From the NCBI RefSeq assembly GCF_900141805.1, contig NZ_FQYN01000005.1:124001-188000 (forward strand): a stretch of 64,000 nt of DNA, read 5' to 3'. Within the stretch, counting starts at the first letter, position 1. Each line of letters opens with the position of its first letter. Under the pieces are notes generated by a model. The model made no database searches and was not told the origin of the DNA. It saw only the letters and a list, made by a program, of their open reading frames with translations. Positions 25,607-35,207 of the stretch are shown here, piece after piece. Both the position numbers and the translations under genes were made by a program. The DNA comes from Hymenobacter daecheongensis DSM 21074. Its GTDB lineage: Bacteria > Bacteroidota > Bacteroidia > Cytophagales > Hymenobacteraceae.

Positions 25607-25903
25607 TCAAGCGTCATACTCAGCATATTGTATCACCGATTCTATCTGCTGCGATAAGTCTGCCGTGTGCTCGTCTTCTAAGACTTCTTTTATTAGCAAT
25701 ACCTCCAAGAAGTAGTCGAACCCCGGACATTTCATCTGAGCTATTGCATCAACTTTCAACCCTTCTTCCTCTTCGGTGAGTTCGAGCAAAATAGTTTCCG
25801 AGTCGCTTCCAAACTGACCATTGATTCTTTTCGCGTAAACCACGGCGTTATCACTCAATTCATTAATCTTGGTAATACACTCTCTAATTGTTCTGACAGT
25901 CAT
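25607..25903 (-). CDS. AT-rich orphan small protein of unknown function (98 aa)
   Basis: The protein (MTVRTIRECITKINELSDNA to QQIESVIQYAEYDA) is acidic and mostly helical, without signal peptide or membrane segment. I do not recognise a family. Its codons are AT-rich: 20 of 60 bases are G or C in 25861-25920 and 26 of 60 in 25741-25800, against well over 60 % around it, which suggests transfer. A GAAAGAGC stretch before the ATG may act as a ribosome site. Small acidic AT-rich orphans can be immunity proteins, but no toxin is next to it, so that is only a thought. A start 25 codons upstream is also open. Confidence 0.55.
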   Translation of the reverse strand: MTVRTIRECITKINELSDNAVVYAKRINGQFGSDSETILLELTEEEEGLKVDAIAQMKCPGFDYFLEVLLIKEVLEDEHTADLSQQIESVIQYAEYDA

Positions 25904-26010
25904 GATGTAAAGCTCTTTCAAGTTGAAATTGGTATTGCCGCTAAATATATCCACAGAAGCCTGATTTTCTCTACCCATAGGCTATTTTGCGGGCCGCTAT
26001 CCTCCTTCCC

Positions 26011-29000
26011 ATGCCCGCCACCTTCCGCATCTATTCCTCGTCCGCCGGCTCCGGCAAGACTTACCAGCTGACTAAGGAATACCTGAAGCTGGCGCTGGGC
26101 TCAGACGACCCTTCGTACTTCAAGAGCATTCTGGCCATCACCTTCACCAACGACGCGGCCGGGGAAATGAAGGAGCGCATCATTGGCGCGCTGCGGAAAT
26201 TTGCTTACCCGGCGGCCGGGCCGGTCGAGGCGCTGCTGGCGGAAGTGGCGGCCGAGCTATGGGACGCCGGGAAGCTGCCGCGCCGCCTCGATACCGTGGC
26301 CGAGCAGCAGCAGGAAGTGCAGCGCCGGGCCCAGGAAACCTTCCGGCTGGTGCTCTACCACTACGCTGATTTCGCCGTGAGCACCATCGACTCGTTCGTG
26401 CAGCGCATCGTAACGGCCTTTACCCGGGAGCTGGGCCTGCCGGCCACCTTCGAGGTGGAGCTGGATACCGACGCGGTGTTGCAAAGCGCCGTGGCCGTGC
26501 TGCTCGATAAGGTAAACCGCGACCCGAACTCGGCGCTGCTGTCGAAGACGCTGGCGGAGTACGCGCTGGGCAAGGCCGAGGAGGGCAAAAGTTGGAACAC
26601 GCTACCTGATGAGCTGGTGAAGTTCGGCAAGTACCTTTTTAATGAGAGCGTGCATGAGGCCGTGGGCCAGCTCCAGCTGCTGACCATGCAGGACTTCCGC
26701 CGCCTGCACGAGGCCATCCGGAAGCGGCGGCAGGAGATTGAGGGCGCGGTGCAGCTGGCGGCGCACAAGGCACTGGATGTTATCGGCGGACAGGGGCTGG
26801 AGCCGGCGCAGCTGGCCGGCGGGGCCCGGGGCGTATACACGCATTTTGCCAACTGGCAGCGCTGGCTGGCCGACGGCGACACGCCCACGGCCACGGCCCG
26901 CAAGGTGGCCGAGTCGGGCAAGTGGAGCAGCGCGGCCGGCGACAAGGAGCCGTTCAAAAGCCGGATCGAGGCCATCAAACCCACGCTGGACGAGGCGTTT
27001 CGGGAGCTGGAGGCGCTGCGGGCGCTGCATCTGCCCAGCTACTTATTGCTGAGCGGGATGCAGCCTTACCTGTTTCATGCCTCGCTGCTGAGCGAGTTGA
27101 GCAAGATTGTGGACCAGCTGAGCCGGGAGCGGAACGTAGTGCTCATCAGCGAGTTCAACCGCCGCATCGCCGGCATCGTGCTGACTGAGCCGGTGCCGTT
27201 TCTCTACGAGCGGCTCGGCGAGCGGTACCAGCATCTGCTGATTGATGAGTTTCAGGATACGTCGGTGCTGCAGTGGAACAACCTGCTGCCGCTGGTGGAA
27301 AACGCCGTGTCGAACGACAATCTGAGCCTGGCGGTGGGCGACGCCAAGCAGGCCATCTACCGCTGGCGGGGCGGCGAAATGGAGCAGATTCTGCGGCTGC
27401 ACCAGGGCCAGACCGAGCACCTCTACATGCGGGCCACCGACCCGGAGATGCAGGAGCTGCTGCAGCAGCGCTACCAGGGCATTGACCACCGGCTGGAAGC
27501 GGTGTCGCTGAACACGAACTACCGCTCGGCGGCGGCCATTGTCGGGTTCAACAATGACTTTTTCGCCCAGGTGAGCCAGACGCACGCGCAGTTTGGGCTG
27601 GTGCAGGGGATTTATGATGAGGGGTTTAAACAGGAGGTGCCTCACCCCCCGACTCCCGCAAATGCTTCACCTGCACTACCTAAAACAGAGAGTGCCAAGG
27701 CCGGCCACATCGAACTCCTCTTCACCCAAAACGACGCGCCCGCCCGGCGCTACTCCCCCGCCGCCGGCACTTACACGGCCGAAACCCTGCCCGGCCACCG
27801 CGAAGGCGCGGTGCTTGACTACGAGGAAAGCACGCTCTACCTCACCCTGCAGCTGGTAGAGCAGGCGCTGGCCGACGGCTTTGCGCTGCGCGATGTGGCC
27901 GTACTCTGCCGCACGCGCAACAGCAGCCGGCTGGTGGCTAAGTTTCTGAAGGAGCGCGGCTACGCCATCATCTCGGCCGATTCGCTGTCGTTGGAATTTG
28001 CGGAGGTGGTGAACCTGCTGGTGGCCGTGTTTCGGGTGCTGAACCAGCCGGCGGACACGCTGGCGCGGGCCGAGGCCCTGCTGCTGCTGGACAAGGTGGT
28101 GCGGCGGCTGGCCCCCACGCCGGCGCGGGCCCGGGCCATCGGGGAGCTGGCCAAGGAGGAAAAGGCCGAGCCGTTTTTCGACCATCTGCGGACGCTGGGC
28201 TACGATGTGCGCGAGCACGAGGTGGGCAACCTGGGCCTGTACGAGCTGACCGAGCGGCTGATTGGCACCTTCGGGCTACTAGGGCGCAACGGCGAGAGCG
28301 AGTACCTGTTCCGCTTTCTGGACCTGACGCTGGAATACAGCCTGCGCTTCGGCAACAACCTCAACAACTTCCTTACCTACTGGGACCAGCGCAAAAGCGC
28401 CCTGAGCATCAACGCCCCCGGCGGCCGCGACGCCATTACCATCACCACGGTGCACAAGGCCAAGGGGCTGGCGTACGGGGTCGTCATCGTGCCTTTTGCT
28501 GATTGGAGCCTGGAGCCCCACCGCAACACGCTGCTCTGGGGCCGGCTGGCGGAGGAAGAGAAGCCTCTCGGCCAGATGCCGGCCGTGGCTGTGGTGCCGC
28601 TCAGCAACGCGCTGACGCACACGCCCCTGGCCGCGCAATACCTGGAGGAGCGCGAAAAAACCTTCCTCGAAGGCCTCAACATGCTTTACGTGGCCTTCAC
28701 CCGCCCCCGCCACCGCCTCTACGCCATTGCCGAGCGGCCCAGGCCCACCAAAGCCAGCTCCGACGATGCGCCCCTAACGGCCGCCCGCAACGTGAGCCAG
28801 CTCCTGCACCGCTTCCTGATGGATACCCAGCAGTGGGACGACGAGCAGGTGAGCTTCGTGCTATCAGAAGGCAGCCTGAATGCCCAAAAACCAACAGCCA
28901 AAGCCCAAAAACCCGATACCTACCCCCTTCAGAACCTGAGCACCGCGCCCTGGGAGGAGCGCCTGCGCCTGCGCCGCCACGCCAACACGGTGTTCGACTT

Positions 29001-29469
29001 CGACGAGCAGCAGGTGCGCAACGAGTGGAACCGCAAGCTGCACTACGCCCTGCGCCGGGTGGTGCTGGCCGCCGACGTGGAGCGCGTGGCCACCCAGCTC
29101 GTGGCCGAGGGCCTGATCAGTGGGCGCGAAAAGCCCGAGCTGCTGGCCCGCCTGCGGCAGGTGACCACACACCCGCGGCTGGCCCACTACTTCAGCCCCC
29201 GGGTGGCGGTGGAAACGGAGCGCGAAATCCTGGTGGGCGGCGTGAAGCGCCGCGACTACCAGCCCGACCGGGTGGTGTTCGAGGCCTTGGGCGGGGCCCG
29301 CAGCCGCGCCGGCACCCGCGTCACCCTGCTCGATTTCCGGGTGCCCCCGCCCCAGGACCAGCACCGGCGGCTGTTGCAGGAATACGCGGGCCTGTTTCGG
29401 CAGCTGCGCTATAATGAGGTGCGCTGCGTGCTGTTTTATTTTGATTCGGAGGAGGTGGTGGAGTTTTAG
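26011..29469 (+). CDS. UvrD/RecB-type helicase, AddA-like (1152 aa)
   Basis: Superfamily 1 helicase with the motifs SSAGSGKTYQLTKEY (I), ITFTNDAAGEMKERI (Ia), LIDEFQDTSVLQW (II), GDAKQAIYRWRGGE (III), NTNYRSA (IV), TTVHKAKGLAYGVV (V) and YVAFTRPRHRLY (VI). This is the AddA/RecB order and length. The C-terminal 100 residues look like a relic of the PD-(D/E)xK nuclease domain: PDRVVFEAL and LLDFRVPPP, where active AddA has DFK or DYK. The partner AddB-like nuclease is at 31371-34319, after an intervening MFS gene. It should process DNA ends for recombination. The start MPATFRIYSS is one codon set before the Walker motif as in homologues. Confidence 0.9.
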   Translation: MPATFRIYSSSAGSGKTYQLTKEYLKLALGSDDPSYFKSILAITFTNDAAGEMKERIIGALRKFAYPAAGPVEALLAEVAAELWDAGKLPRRLDTVAEQQQEVQRRAQETFRLVLYHYADFAVSTIDSFVQRIVTAFTRELGLPATFEVELDTDAVLQSAVAVLLDKVNRDPNSALLSKTLAEYALGKAEEGKSWNTLPDELVKFGKYLFNESVHEAVGQLQLLTMQDFRRLHEAIRKRRQEIEGAVQLAAHKALDVIGGQGLEPAQLAGGARGVYTHFANWQRWLADGDTPTATARKVAESGKWSSAAGDKEPFKSRIEAIKPTLDEAFRELEALRALHLPSYLLLSGMQPYLFHASLLSELSKIVDQLSRERNVVLISEFNRRIAGIVLTEPVPFLYERLGERYQHLLIDEFQDTSVLQWNNLLPLVENAVSNDNLSLAVGDAKQAIYRWRGGEMEQILRLHQGQTEHLYMRATDPEMQELLQQRYQGIDHRLEAVSLNTNYRSAAAIVGFNNDFFAQVSQTHAQFGLVQGIYDEGFKQEVPHPPTPANASPALPKTESAKAGHIELLFTQNDAPARRYSPAAGTYTAETLPGHREGAVLDYEESTLYLTLQLVEQALADGFALRDVAVLCRTRNSSRLVAKFLKERGYAIISADSLSLEFAEVVNLLVAVFRVLNQPADTLARAEALLLLDKVVRRLAPTPARARAIGELAKEEKAEPFFDHLRTLGYDVREHEVGNLGLYELTERLIGTFGLLGRNGESEYLFRFLDLTLEYSLRFGNNLNNFLTYWDQRKSALSINAPGGRDAITITTVHKAKGLAYGVVIVPFADWSLEPHRNTLLWGRLAEEEKPLGQMPAVAVVPLSNALTHTPLAAQYLEEREKTFLEGLNMLYVAFTRPRHRLYAIAERPRPTKASSDDAPLTAARNVSQLLHRFLMDTQQWDDEQVSFVLSEGSLNAQKPTAKAQKPDTYPLQNLSTAPWEERLRLRRHANTVFDFDEQQVRNEWNRKLHYALRRVVLAADVERVATQLVAEGLISGREKPELLARLRQVTTHPRLAHYFSPRVAVETEREILVGGVKRRDYQPDRVVFEALGGARSRAGTRVTLLDFRVPPPQDQHRRLLQEYAGLFRQLRYNEVRCVLFYFDSEEVVEF

Positions 29470-29480
29470 CACTTAACCCA

Positions 29481-29584
29481 CCTGTCATCCTGAGCTTGCG
29501 AAGGACCTTATGGGATAAGAACGACAATCACACAAACGACTAGTTCTCATCCCGTAAGGTCCTTCGCAAGCTCAGGATGACAGG
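29481..29584. repeat. Intergenic inverted repeat, 35-bp arms (CATCCTGAGC family)
   Basis: The arms 29481-29515 and 29550-29584 pair with one mismatch; the left arm starts CCTGTCATCCTGAGCTTGCG and continues into GAAGGACCTTA. It begins 12 bp after the AddA-like stop codon. The same family recurs at 39841, 41972 and 46645. Confidence 0.92.
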
Positions 29585-29640
29585 ATAAACAACGCCTGCC
29601 CTTACTTCCTACCTTGCACTCCCACGCCACCCCTCCCGCC

Positions 29641-30933
29641 ATGTCCGATAAACGCCAGGCTGCCCTGGGCTTCATTTTCGTTACGCTGCTGCTCGACGTT
29701 ATCGGGTTCGGCATCATTATTCCGGTGCTGCCCAAGCTGATCGGGCAGCTGCTGGGCAGCCACCTGAGCGCGGCCGAGCGGCTGAGTGAGGCGGCCCGCT
29801 ACGGGGGTTGGCTGATGTTCTCGTTTGCCAGCATGCAGTTCCTGTTTTCGCCGGTGCTGGGCAACCTTTCCGACCAGTACGGGCGGCGGCCGGTGCTGCT
29901 GTTTGCCCTCTTCGGCTTCGGCCTCGACTACCTGTTTCTGGCTTTCGCGCCCAGCATCGGGTGGCTGTTCGTGGGGCGCATCATCGCCGGCATCACGGGG
30001 GCCAGCTTCTCCACGGCCTCGGCCTACATTGCCGACATCAGCACCCCGGAAAAGCGGGCCCAGAACTTCGGCCTGATCGGGGCGGCCTTCGGGCTGGGCT
30101 TCATCATCGGGCCGGTTATCGGCGGACTGCTGGGGCACTACGGGGCGCGGGTGCCGTTTCTGGCCGCCGCGGGCCTCACCCTGCTCAACTGGCTCTACGG
30201 CTACTTCATCCTGCCCGAATCATTGGACCAAGCCCACCGCCGGCCCTTCGACCTGAAGCGGGCCAACCCGGCGGGCTCGCTGCGGCAGCTGCGGCGCTAT
30301 CCGGTCATTCTCGGTATGGTCGGCTCCCTGGTCTGCATCTACCTGGCCGGGCACGCCACGCAGAGCACCTGGTCGTATTATACCATGTACAAGTTCGGCT
30401 GGAATGAGCGTTGGGTGGGCTACTCGCTGGGGGCCGTGGGCCTGATGACGGCCCTGGTGCAGGGCCTGCTGATTCGGGTGGTGAACCCGCGGCTGGGACC
30501 CAAACGGTCGGTATTTATTGGGCTGGGCATGTACGCGGTGGGGTTTGTGCTGTTTGCGTTTGCCTCGAAGGGCTGGATGATGTTTGCCTTCCTGGTGCCC
30601 TACTGCCTGGGCGGCATTGCCGGCCCGGCTCTGCAGGGCATCATGAGCGGGCAGGTGGCCAGCAATGAGCAGGGCGAATTGCAGGGGGCCCTCACCAGCC
30701 TGGTCAGCCTCACGTCCATCGTGGGCCCGCCGTTCATGACCAACCTGTTTTCCTACTTCACCGGGCCGGCCGCGCCGGTGCATTTTCCCGGCGCGGCCTT
30801 CCTGGCCGGGTCGATGCTGACGCTGGTCAGCATCACGCTGGCCGTGCGCTCGTTGGCTACGTATGTGGCGCCCCCGGCCACATCCGGCGCGGCGGAGCTG
30901 GTAGAGCCCAATGCTACCGAGGCCCACCTGTAG
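29641..30933 (+). CDS. MFS transporter, TCR/Tet-like drug:H+ antiporter (430 aa)
   Basis: Twelve hydrophobic segments are predicted by eye. The TetA-type N-terminal signature [15 protein letters not shown] and the cytoplasmic loop 2-3 motif [15 protein letters not shown], place it in the DHA1 drug-efflux group near TetA(class B-like) proteins. The substrate cannot be read from sequence; tetracycline resistance should not be assumed. The gene is inserted between the AddA-like and AddB-like genes and is flanked by an inverted repeat on its left and a 21-bp array on its right. Confidence 0.88.
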   Translation: MSDKRQAALGFIFVTLLLDVIGFGIIIPVLPKLIGQLLGSHLSAAERLSEAARYGGWLMFSFASMQFLFSPVLGNLSDQYGRRPVLLFALFGFGLDYLFLAFAPSIGWLFVGRIIAGITGASFSTASAYIADISTPEKRAQNFGLIGAAFGLGFIIGPVIGGLLGHYGARVPFLAAAGLTLLNWLYGYFILPESLDQAHRRPFDLKRANPAGSLRQLRRYPVILGMVGSLVCIYLAGHATQSTWSYYTMYKFGWNERWVGYSLGAVGLMTALVQGLLIRVVNPRLGPKRSVFIGLGMYAVGFVLFAFASKGWMMFAFLVPYCLGGIAGPALQGIMSGQVASNEQGELQGALTSLVSLTSIVGPPFMTNLFSYFTGPAAPVHFPGAAFLAGSMLTLVSITLAVRSLATYVAPPATSGAAELVEPNATEAHL

Positions 30934-31011
30934 TCCCGGCCGCAAAGCCGCCGCCACCGGTCGGCAAAGCAGCCCGCCCGCCTCGGGTGCCGGAGCCCGG
31001 GAGGCCCCCCG

Positions 31012-31254
31012 GAAGCACCGGAGGCCCCTCCGAAGCACCGGAGGGGCCTCCGGTGCTCCGGTTTGGCAAACCGAAGCACCGGAGTGCCAAACCGCTGCAC
31101 CAGATTGCCAAACCGAAGCAGCAGACTGGCAAACTGAAGCACCAGATTGCCAAACCGGAGCAGCGGTTTGGCAAACTGAAGCACCGGAAGGCCAACCCGA
31201 AGCAGCCGATTGCCAATCTGGTGCTCCGGGTTGGCAATCGGCTGGTGGCGGGGG
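31012..31254. repeat. 21-bp tandem repeat array, nine units in register
   Basis: GGCAAAC/GCCAAAC blocks start at 31065, 31086, 31107, 31128, 31149, 31170, 31191, 31212 and 31233, exactly 21 bp apart; the unit is roughly GAAGCACCAGATTGCCAAACC. The left end (31012-31060) has GC-rich relatives with GAAGCACCGGAGGCCCCTCC and an inverted partner. All three plus frames and one minus frame stay open in parts, as expected of a period divisible by three. It fills the gap between the MFS and AddB-like genes. Confidence 0.9.
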
Positions 31255-31370
31255 GCCGCCGCTGGTTCCCGGCAAAGAATAGCCGGCTGGTAGCTGCTGC
31301 TACGGGTTTGGCCCGTAATTTTAAGCACGCGCCGCCCCGCTTCGGGGTTTCGCCTCTTTTTTAGTGCTCT

Positions 31371-34319
31371 ATGCTTCTCACCCCGCCCGCCCCCGCGCCC
31401 ACCGTTGCCACCACTTCCTTCCTGGCCCAGGTAGCCCAGGACCTGACCACGCGCTTTGTCCCGGAAGACCTGTCGGAGCTGGTGGTGGTGGTGCCCACGC
31501 GGCGGGCCGTGGTGTACCTCAAAAACGAGCTGGCCCTAGCTACCGGCGCGGGCGAGGCCCTGTGGAGCCCCCGCGTGGCGGCCATGGAAGACTACATGGT
31601 GGAGCTGGCCGGCGTGCAGGTCGAGGAGCCCATCACCCTGCAGCTCCTGCTCTTCGACATCCTGCGCGACATCGACCCCAGCCTGGATTTCGACCGGTTT
31701 GTGGGCTGGTCGGCGCTGCTGCTGCAGGATTTTTCCAGCCTCGATCAGAACCTGGCCGAGCCCGCCAAGGTGTTTGAGTACCTCTCCCAGGCCAAGGCCC
31801 TGGAGCGCTGGGAGCTGGCCGAAGCCCCGGCCCCGCAGTCGATGACGGCCTCGTACTTCAAATTCTGGGACGACCTGGAGAAGGTGTACCACGCCCTGCG
31901 CAAGCGGATGCTGGCCCAGCACATTGCCTACCCCGGCCTGGCCTACCGCCGGGCGGTGGAAAAAGTCACGGCCCGCCTCAAGCAGGGCGAGGAGCTGCCT
32001 TACCACCTGTTCGTGGGCCTGGGCTACCTCTCCCGGGCCGAGGAGCGCCTGATTCAGCTGCTGCTCAAGGAGCGCCGCGCCGAGGTGCGCTTCGACGGCG
32101 ACGCCTTCTACATGGACAACGACTCGCCCAACCGCGCCGGCCAGCACCTGCGCCGCTACCGCCAGCGCTGGGAGCTGTCCAACGAGGCCTTTGGCGGGCC
32201 GGCCAACCTACTGCGCGGGCTGGAGCGGGAGGTGCGCTTCGTGGGCGTGGCCAATGCCAGTATGCAGGGCAAAGTGGCCGGGCAGCTGCTGGCCGAAGCC
32301 CGCCAGCGCCACCCCACCGGCACCGTGGCCATCGTGCTGCCCGACGAAACCCTGCTGCTCCCGGTCCTCCACGGCCTGCCCCCCGCCGCCGTGCCCGACT
32401 ACAACGTGACGATGGGCCTGAGCTTCCAGAGCACGCCCTTGTTCAATCTGGTGGATCTGCTGTTTGAAGTCCACCTCACCGGCATCCGCGAGGGGGCCGA
32501 CGGGCGCGACTACGGCGTGCCCCGCTACCACCACCTGGCCGTGACCAAGCTGCTGGGCCACCCGTTTCTGCGCCGCTTTCAGCTCTGGCAAAACCGGCAG
32601 GAGCACGAGCCCCAGTACCACCATCTGCTCGACCACGTGTGCCGCGAAATCGTGCGGCGCAATGCCGTGCTGCTGCCCGCCGCCGAGCTGGAGGAGCTGG
32701 GCCGCCACCACCCGCTCATCGAGGCGCTGTTTAAAACCTGGGACACCTGCGACGACATCATCGCGGCCTGCTACACGCTCATCAACCTGCTCAAACAAGT
32801 ATACCAGGACCAGCATTCGGCTATCGAGGCCGAGTACCTGTACCTGTTTTTCACCCTCGTGAAGCGCCTCGACTCGGTGTTCGACTGCCGGGAGCAGCGC
32901 CTGTCGGTGCGCTCCTTCCGCCGGTTCCTCTACGACCAGATGACCCGCACCCGCCTGCCCTTCAGCGGGGAGCCCATTGCCGATATTCAGGTGATGGGCC
33001 TGCTCGAAACCCGGGCCCTCGACTTCGACCACGTCATCATTCTGAGCTGCAACGAGAACGTGCTGCCCGCCCCCAAGCGCCACGGCTCCCTGTTCCCCTA
33101 CGACCTGCTCAACCAGTTTCACCTGCCCACCTACGCCGACCACGAGGCCGCTACCGCCTACACCTTCTGGCGCTTATTGCAGCGGGCCCGCCACGTCGAT
33201 CTGATCCACGTATTACCCGGCGCCGAGGGCACCCGCACCGGCGAGCGGAGCCGCTTCCTGCTGCAATTGGAGCACGATTTAGCGCCTCAAAACCCGAATC
33301 TGACCCTGCTCAACCTGACGGCCGCCACCCAGGAGGCCGAGGCCCTCACCGATGCGTTTGAGGGGGATTTGGTGCTCGAAAAGGACGCCGAGATGCTGGC
33401 CGCCCTGCGTATCCGGCTCGAAAACGGCCTCTCGCCCTCGGCCCTGAACGAGTACCTCAAATGCTCGCTCAAATTCTACTTCAACCGCCTGGCCAAGTTC
33501 AGCGAAAACGACGAGGTGGAAGAAAAGCTGGGGGCCGACGGCTTCGGCACGGCCGTGCACAAGGCCCTGGAAATGCTGCTGCTGCCCTTCGCCGAAGACA
33601 GCCGCGAGCTAACCGCCCAGGACATCCCGGGCCTGCTGCTGCGCGTGCCCAAAGAGGTGGCCGAGGCCCTCTGGCAGGCCGAGGAAGAGCACCACGCCCG
33701 CCCCGACGAGGGCCTCAACCACGTGCTGGGCCAGGTGGCCGAGCAGCTCGTGCGCCGCTACCTCGAAAGCCTGCCCGAGCAGCCCGGCCTTCTCCCGCTC
33801 CGCATTAAGGGCCTCGAAACCAAGCTCCACGCCACGGTTTTCGTCCCGCTGGCCGATGGCACCACCCTGCCCGTGCGCCTCATCGGCACCGCCGACCGCC
33901 TCGACGAGCTGCCCGACGGCCGCCTGCGCGTAGTGGACTACAAAACCGGGCTGGTGCGGGCCGCCGAGCTGCGCCTGAACGCCAAAAACGACCCGGCCGC
34001 CGCCCGCGAAAAGCTCCTGCTCGACGGCGACTCGGGCCCCGAAAAAGTGCGCCAGCTCTGGCTCTACCGCTACATGCTCGAAAGCCAGGGTCGCCCCGCC
34101 GCCGACGCCGCCATCCTGTCCCTGCGCAGCATCCCCGAGGGCCTGCTCACCGCTGATATGGCCTTTATAACGGAGGAAAATCAGTCGTTCATTGAAGCCA
34201 GCGAGGCGCTGATCGGCGAATTCGCCCGCCGCATCCTCGACCCCGCCGAGCCCATCCGCAAAACCGACGACCTGCGCCGCTGCGAGTATTGCCCCTACCG
34301 CGGCATCTGCGCCCGGTGA
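31371..34319 (+). CDS. PD-(D/E)xK nuclease / inactivated helicase, AddB-like (982 aa)
   Basis: AddB-type partner of the AddA-like helicase. The N-terminus (LVVVVPTRRAVVYLKNELA) occupies the place of helicase motif I but has lost a Walker lysine loop. The C-terminus has the RecB-family nuclease: GTADRLDELPDGRLRVVDYKTG holds the Asp and DxK residues, and FGTAVHKALEML an upstream His. One Cys in NEYLKCSLKFYF plus three in RRCEYCPYRGICAR make the four-Cys pattern of an AddB-type iron-sulfur cluster. Thus this subunit probably carries the only complete nuclease site of the pair. It starts right after the tandem array. Confidence 0.9.
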   Translation: MLLTPPAPAPTVATTSFLAQVAQDLTTRFVPEDLSELVVVVPTRRAVVYLKNELALATGAGEALWSPRVAAMEDYMVELAGVQVEEPITLQLLLFDILRDIDPSLDFDRFVGWSALLLQDFSSLDQNLAEPAKVFEYLSQAKALERWELAEAPAPQSMTASYFKFWDDLEKVYHALRKRMLAQHIAYPGLAYRRAVEKVTARLKQGEELPYHLFVGLGYLSRAEERLIQLLLKERRAEVRFDGDAFYMDNDSPNRAGQHLRRYRQRWELSNEAFGGPANLLRGLEREVRFVGVANASMQGKVAGQLLAEARQRHPTGTVAIVLPDETLLLPVLHGLPPAAVPDYNVTMGLSFQSTPLFNLVDLLFEVHLTGIREGADGRDYGVPRYHHLAVTKLLGHPFLRRFQLWQNRQEHEPQYHHLLDHVCREIVRRNAVLLPAAELEELGRHHPLIEALFKTWDTCDDIIAACYTLINLLKQVYQDQHSAIEAEYLYLFFTLVKRLDSVFDCREQRLSVRSFRRFLYDQMTRTRLPFSGEPIADIQVMGLLETRALDFDHVIILSCNENVLPAPKRHGSLFPYDLLNQFHLPTYADHEAATAYTFWRLLQRARHVDLIHVLPGAEGTRTGERSRFLLQLEHDLAPQNPNLTLLNLTAATQEAEALTDAFEGDLVLEKDAEMLAALRIRLENGLSPSALNEYLKCSLKFYFNRLAKFSENDEVEEKLGADGFGTAVHKALEMLLLPFAEDSRELTAQDIPGLLLRVPKEVAEALWQAEEEHHARPDEGLNHVLGQVAEQLVRRYLESLPEQPGLLPLRIKGLETKLHATVFVPLADGTTLPVRLIGTADRLDELPDGRLRVVDYKTGLVRAAELRLNAKNDPAAAREKLLLDGDSGPEKVRQLWLYRYMLESQGRPAADAAILSLRSIPEGLLTADMAFITEENQSFIEASEALIGEFARRILDPAEPIRKTDDLRRCEYCPYRGICAR

Positions 34320-34350
34320 TTTTTATTCGTTTGTCAGACCGATAAAAAGC

Positions 34351-34450
34351 ACGTGTCATGCTGAGCGAAGCCGAAGCATCTCTACCGCTTCGTTGTAATG
34401 CTATTCAGATGAAGCGGTAGAGATGCTTCGACAAGCTCAGCATGACACGT
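34351..34450. repeat. Intergenic inverted repeat (CATGCTGAGC family)
   Basis: Arms 34351-34391 (starting ACGTGTCATGCTGAGCGAAG, ending in TCTCTACCGCTTC) and 34411-34450 pair with a few mismatches and a 19-base loop. Related copies are at 39792-39828 (half) and 49807-49904. It lies between the AddB-like stop and the deaminase promoter. Confidence 0.9.
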
Positions 34451-34503
34451 TCTTGCGACGTTCCTTTTATTTTTCTTCACGACGCTATTGCCCTTCACCG
34501 CGC

Positions 34504-34511
34504 TATATTCG
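34504..34511 (+). promoter_or_regulatory. -7 box TATATTCG before the deaminase gene
   Basis: TATATTCG differs from TAnnTTTG at one position (C for T) and lies 53 bp before the ATG at 34565. Confidence 0.3.
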
Positions 34512-34564
34512 CCGGTACACTCTCACCCGAAACGCAATTCGCGTTTTTCTAAATTCAGACTATC

Positions 34565-34999
34565 ATGGATAAATTCATGCAGGCCGCCATTGATGAAGCC
34601 CGCTTAGGCCGCAAAGAAGGCGGTATTCCCATCGGCTCGGTACTCGTGCGCAACGGCGAAATCGTGGCCAAGGGCCATAATAAGCGCGTGCAGGAAGACA
34701 ATCCGATTAAGCACGGCGAAATGGACTGTCTCAATAATGCCGGCCGCCAGCGCACCTACCGCGACACCGTGATTTACAGCACGCTGATGCCCTGCTTTAT
34801 GTGCGCCGGCACCATCGTGCAATTCAAAATTCCGAAAGTAATTGTGGGCGAATCCCGCACCTTCGACGGGGCCCGCGAATTTATGGAAAGCCACGGCGTT
34901 GAAGTAATTGACCTCGACCTGGACGAGTGCGTGCAGATGATGGAAGAATTTATCGAAGCCGAGCCCACGCTCTGGAACGAAGATATTATGGAGCTGTAG
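34565..34999 (+). CDS. Nucleoside/cytosine deaminase, yeast Fcy1-like (144 aa)
   Basis: A zinc deaminase of the CDA fold. The zinc ligands and catalytic Glu are in KHGEMDCLNNAG (HxE) and TLMPCFMCAG (PCxxC). The HGEMD form and the C-terminal acidic region with Trp (EPTLWNEDIMEL) resemble yeast cytosine deaminase more than tRNA adenosine deaminase TadA or guanine deaminase. It would convert cytosine to uracil for pyrimidine salvage. No riboswitch or salvage genes are adjacent. Confidence 0.87.
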   Translation: MDKFMQAAIDEARLGRKEGGIPIGSVLVRNGEIVAKGHNKRVQEDNPIKHGEMDCLNNAGRQRTYRDTVIYSTLMPCFMCAGTIVQFKIPKVIVGESRTFDGAREFMESHGVEVIDLDLDECVQMMEEFIEAEPTLWNEDIMEL

Positions 35000-35140
35000 G
35001 CACCCAGCAACATTGTCCGCTGGCCGTAGCTGACGCACTTTCTTCGCCTCGCCTACATTGTGACCGGCTGGCCTGCTTCTATTTTTGCGTTGGCCAATAT
35101 TCCTTTTTCGGACAAGGCATTTCCCCAAAAGGCTCGGCTC

Positions 35141-35190
35141 AAAAACAGAGCAGCCCCCGCCACTTGCGTGACGGGGGCTGCTCTGTTTTT
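35141..35190. terminator. Strong bidirectional terminator
   Basis: AAAAACAGAGCAGCCCCCG pairs with CGGGGGCTGCTCTGTTTTT around a short loop. It lies between the rightward deaminase gene and the leftward 77-residue protein gene. Confidence 0.9.
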
Positions 35191-35207
35191 ATAGCAATGC
35201 GGCCAAC

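Noticed and set aside
29641..30933. Tetracycline-resistance call for the MFS transporter
   Set aside because: The TetA-like motifs are shared by many chromosomal efflux pumps and sugar or metabolite exporters; nothing in the window supports resistance.
30911..31364. Several overlapping ORFs with Trp/Gln/Cys heptad repeats
   Set aside because: They are frames of the second 21-bp array on both strands; no start signal or promoter.
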